Source of the DNA: Actinomycetes bacterium
GTDB taxonomy: Bacteria; Actinomycetota; Acidimicrobiia; Acidimicrobiales; Ilumatobacteraceae
Direction of reading: 5' to 3'
Assembly (NCBI GenBank): GCA_023417265.1
Contig: JAEZFY010000343.1
Span: forward strand, 1 to 20,446
Length of the DNA: 20,446 bases
Shown: positions 20,073 through 20,446 of the stretch, one piece after another
Position numbering within the stretch: position 1 is the first letter of the stretch
Layout of the letters: each line of letters starts with the position of its first letter
Notes under the pieces: model-generated
Told to the model about the DNA's origin: nothing
The model's input: only the letters and a program-made list of their open reading frames with translations
Database searches by the model: none
Program-made: the position numbers and the translations under genes

Positions 20073-20446
20073 TCAGGCCCGCGCGAGTTCGACCGGGATG
20101 CCGTTGAGCACGGCGTTGCCCGACACGGCATCGATGTCGCGCTCGTCGGTGAGCACGTTGGCGTTGACACCGGCGTGCTCGCTGGCCACGCGCAGGCGCG
20201 TCCCTTCGGCGCCGTGCCCCCAGCCGTGGGGCAGGCTGACGACGCCCGGCACGATCCCGTCGGTCAGCTCGACCGGGGCGACCACCGAACCGACCCGGCT
20301 CGTGATCACCGCGGGGTCTCCCTCGGCGAGGCCCAACCGGGCCGCGTCGTCGGGGTGGACCAGCACGGTGCACCGGGGGCGGCCCTTCACGAGCACACCG
20401 ATGTTGTGCATCCACGAGTTGTTCGAGCGCAGGTGGCGACGGCCGA
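20073..20446 (-). CDS. Molybdopterin-containing oxidoreductase, C-terminal part (5' end beyond window)
   Basis: The last 123 codons before the stop at 20073 are visible. They form the C-terminal molybdopterin-dinucleotide-binding domain: RSNNSWMHNI contacts the pterin, followed by VHPDDAARLGLAEGDPAVI, VVSLPHGWGHG and GVNANVLTDERDIDAVSGNA. This is the DMSO-reductase/formate-dehydrogenase superfamily; the substrate is not determinable from this part. Asn-rich NNSW and the HGWGHG loop are typical of actinobacterial uncharacterised members. Confidence 0.92.
   Translation of the reverse strand, partial: GRRHLRSNNSWMHNIGVLVKGRPRCTVLVHPDDAARLGLAEGDPAVITSRVGSVVAPVELTDGIVPGVVSLPHGWGHGAEGTRLRVASEHAGVNANVLTDERDIDAVSGNAVLNGIPVELARA

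Overview
The window is high-GC, densely coded chromosomal DNA from an actinobacterium. The protein families, the common GTG starts, and promoters placed so that the mRNA would begin at the start codon all suggest Acidimicrobiia (Ilumatobacter-like). That placement is an inference; no rRNA, tRNA, IS element, phage gene or CRISPR array is visible. Almost everything is core or near-core chromosome rather than an accessory island.

Layout. 1-1396 (-) is an ANL-family acyl-CoA/AMP ligase cut by the window edge. It is divergent from 1465-3769 (+), trpS followed one base later by a MATE efflux pump. 3776-7407 (-) is a tightly coupled operon, pyrG > NUDIX ADP-ribose pyrophosphatase > xerD-type recombinase > HD-domain protein. 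7496-9073 (-) is recN, divergent from a flavin-reductase-like gene (9114-9737, +). 9744-13997 (-) runs HAD phosphatase > phasin/histone-like protein > tlyA > nadK > a PAS-like/zinc-knuckle protein > a SRPBCC protein. The HAD gene is divergent from a DUF1015 gene (14028-15269, +). Then come an SSB-like gene (15243-15626, -), a strongly structured non-coding element (15715-15823), class I fructose-bisphosphate aldolase (15820-16719, -), a 44-codon basic peptide gene (16756-16890, -) and a divergent WYL regulator (16990-17955, +). 17898-20044 (-) is an NfeD > SPFH > DUF2510 membrane operon. The window ends with the C-terminus of a molybdopterin oxidoreductase (20073-20446, -).

The order HAD - small gene - tlyA - nadK - recN - pyrG - NUDIX - xerD matches the Rv1692-Rv1701 block of Mycobacterium tuberculosis as I remember it. 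Here three genes (PAS-like/zinc, SRPBCC, flavin reductase) sit between nadK and recN, and the two genes expected between recN and pyrG are missing.

The least explained features are: the 109-bp element between aldolase and the SSB-like gene, closed by a nearly continuous 17-bp stem; a repeated promoter layout in which TANNNT ends 6-8 nt before the start codon; a 31-bp divergent gap whose two -10 hexamers lie 5 bp apart; the operator-like repeats before the WYL regulator; and the PAS-like/zinc-knuckle protein. No gap between genes reaches 300 bp; the longest is 15627-15819.
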